Positions 62,772-64,000 of a stretch of DNA of 64,000 nucleotides are shown here, piece by piece. The notes below the pieces were generated by a model, which saw only the letters and a program-made list of their open reading frames with translations, was not told where the DNA came from and made no database searches. The stretch spans positions 62,001 to 126,000 of the forward strand of contig NZ_BAABJH010000007.1 in assembly GCF_039543205.1 (NCBI RefSeq), read 5' to 3'. The translations under genes and the position numbers were made by a program. How positions within the stretch are numbered: the stretch's first letter is position 1; every line of letters starts with the position of its first letter. This DNA comes from Flaviramulus_B aquimarinus (GTDB lineage: Bacteria > Bacteroidota > Bacteroidia > Flavobacteriales > Flavobacteriaceae).

Positions 62772-63102
62772 GATTTGTTTTTTTATATATAACAACTTCA
62801 TTTAATTTTATCCTGAAATTGCATGTGTAATTTTAATTATTAATGTTAGCCAATAATTTTATAGTAACTATTAGTTTTTTTTATGACTTTAAACATAAGA
62901 ATTATTTGACTGAAAAATCATATTTTGAATTCAGTGTTTTTTAAATTACTTAAATTTTAAACCCACAACAACCCCATTTTTACCAAATCCACAAAATCCC
63001 CTTCCCTAAATTGTCAACATCACAATTTTTATCAATTACGTAATTTTAATATTTAAAATTAAGTATAAATACGTAGTTTTGTACGTATAAAAGTGCTTAA
63101 TT
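62772..63102. other. Upstream region of narK with TACGTA sites
   Basis: No gene is seen. TACGTA lies at 63037-63042, 63070-63075 and 63082-63087; the last two form ATACGTA-N6-TACGTAT. TAGTTTTG (63074-63081) fits the -7 consensus. The 33-base spacing of the first two equals that before nirB. The rest is AT-rich with nothing clear. Confidence 0.55.
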
Positions 63103-64000
63103 ATGGACACAACAACACAAACTAAATCAACCACATTACAATTACTCAATTTAAAAAGCTTACCCATACGTACATTTTGGATAACCGCTATATCATTTTT
63201 CATGTGTTTCTTCGCATGGTTTGGTATCGTGCCATTTATGCCAGATGTGGTTAAGGATTTAGGTTTAACACCAGACCAAAAATGGAACTCCATTATTTTA
63301 GCAGTTTCAGGAACCGTATTTGCACGTTTACTAATAGGTAAATTATGTGATAAATATGGGCCAAGATTATGTTATACCTGGTTGTTAATGCTAGGAGCCA
63401 TTCCAGTAATACTATGTGGTTTGGTACAAACACCAACACAGTTTTTGGTATGTAGGCTATTTATTGGATTTATAGGCGCTTCTTTTGTGATTACCCAAGT
63501 GCATACCTCTTTAATGTTTGCGCCAAATATTGTGGGAACAGCCAATGCAACATCAGCAGGATGGGGAAACCTTGGTGGTGGTGCTAACCGTTTGGGTATG
63601 CCCTTAATAGCAGCAGCCGTAGTTGGTTTTGGAGTTGCCGATGCCGACGCTTGGCGATATGCTATGGTCATTGCAGGTATTGTCTGTTTTATAATGGGTA
63701 TTGTATATTACTTCTTTACACAAGATACACCAGAAGGGAACTTTAAAGCATTAAGAGCTTCGGGAGATATGGTAAATACTAAAAAAGACCAAGTCGGTTT
63801 TTTAACAGTAATTAAAGATTACAGAACTTGGATTCTTTTTGTAGTATATGCAGCATGTTTTGGTATAGAATTAACCGTCTATGGTACCATGGATGACTAT
63901 CTGCAAAACACCTTCCAGTTAGAACGGGTAACTGCAGGAAACATCGTGCTGTCATTTGCTTTAATGAATATTTTTGCACGAACGTTAGGTGGTTTCTTTG
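63103..64000 (+). CDS. narK: Nitrate/nitrite MFS transporter, N-terminal part
   Basis: This partial gene (about 299 codons) runs off the window. The protein is a major facilitator: FWITAISFFMCFFAWFGIVPFMP, then VFARLLIGKLCDKYGPRLCYTW, and the nitrate signature AGWGNLGGGANRLGMPLI. At least eight membrane segments are seen. It would bring nitrate or nitrite into the cell for NirBD. The TACGTA-bearing upstream region suggests joint control with nirB. Confidence 0.93.
   Translation, partial: MDTTTQTKSTTLQLLNLKSLPIRTFWITAISFFMCFFAWFGIVPFMPDVVKDLGLTPDQKWNSIILAVSGTVFARLLIGKLCDKYGPRLCYTWLLMLGAIPVILCGLVQTPTQFLVCRLFIGFIGASFVITQVHTSLMFAPNIVGTANATSAGWGNLGGGANRLGMPLIAAAVVGFGVADADAWRYAMVIAGIVCFIMGIVYYFFTQDTPEGNFKALRASGDMVNTKKDQVGFLTVIKDYRTWILFVVYAACFGIELTVYGTMDDYLQNTFQLERVTAGNIVLSFALMNIFARTLGGFF

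Overview
The window is about 64 kb of AT-rich chromosome from a member of the Flavobacteriaceae (Bacteroidota). This rests on several signs. Promoters match the Bacteroidota form TTG-N18/19-TAnnTTTG, and TTG start codons are frequent. There is a type IX secretion (T9SS) C-terminal sorting domain, and many families are typical of the phylum (DUF3467, DUF4369, DUF6249, DUF2911, DUF3857, DUF4202, FISUMP). Genus and species cannot be fixed from the sequence alone.

Layout. 1-5.4 kb: the 3' end of rpoB, complete rpoC, a three-hairpin intergenic stretch and a DUF3467 gene. 5.5-10 kb: a [4Fe-4S] protein, prfC, the tight run idi/PTPS/manA, a small conserved protein and a tRNA-Thr with its own promoter and terminator. 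10-11.3 kb: a DUF4369 lipoprotein, then a gene-free stretch with two candidate small-RNA units, one with a sigma-54-type promoter. 11.3-20.1 kb: AlkB, a VanX-like dipeptidase, two ECF sigma operons and RNA/stress genes. 20.2-30 kb, all on the minus strand: GNAT, miaA, an ion channel, a DUF3857 protein, a DnaQ/GIY-YIG nuclease, YggS, DUF1015, a 3-hydroxyacyl-CoA dehydrogenase and a Gfo/Idh oxidoreductase. miaA and the DnaQ/GIY-YIG gene lack any canonical start codon. 30-37.5 kb: pcm, smpB, an S41 peptidase, lpd, an odd PAS-LuxR-T9SS fusion behind an A8 frameshift, and an S1/P1 nuclease. 37.5-49.6 kb: a TPR lipoprotein, a third ECF sigma operon, an MscS-like channel, a lone LytTR protein, a helicase, pabB, tilS, ade and an alpha/beta hydrolase. 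49.8-64 kb: a nitrate/nitrite region (DASS transporter, YdeP-like molybdoenzyme, nirB, nirD, DUF4202, NarX-like kinase, RidA, NarL-like regulator, narK), interrupted by a Fic gene and a FISUMP lipoprotein.

How the genes work together. The last 14 kb look like a nitrate/nitrite-responsive assimilation module. NarK would import nitrate or nitrite, NirBD would reduce nitrite to ammonium, and the NarX/NarL-like pair would regulate them. TACGTA palindromes recur upstream of nirB, the regulator gene and narK, and are candidate operators. The Fic gene lies between the regulator and a second 120-bp copy of the regulator's 3' end, which suggests a laterally acquired cassette. All three ECF sigma genes, and a divergent DUF6249 gene, carry a shared ECF-type promoter layout (AAC or ACC, then about 17 bp, then GTC), consistent with autoregulation.

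No complete new defence system, CRISPR array or insertion sequence was recognised. The items most worth following are the PAS-LuxR-T9SS fusion, the Fic cassette with its displaced 3' end, the sigma-54 small-RNA candidate, the TACGTA regulon and the ATT-start genes.
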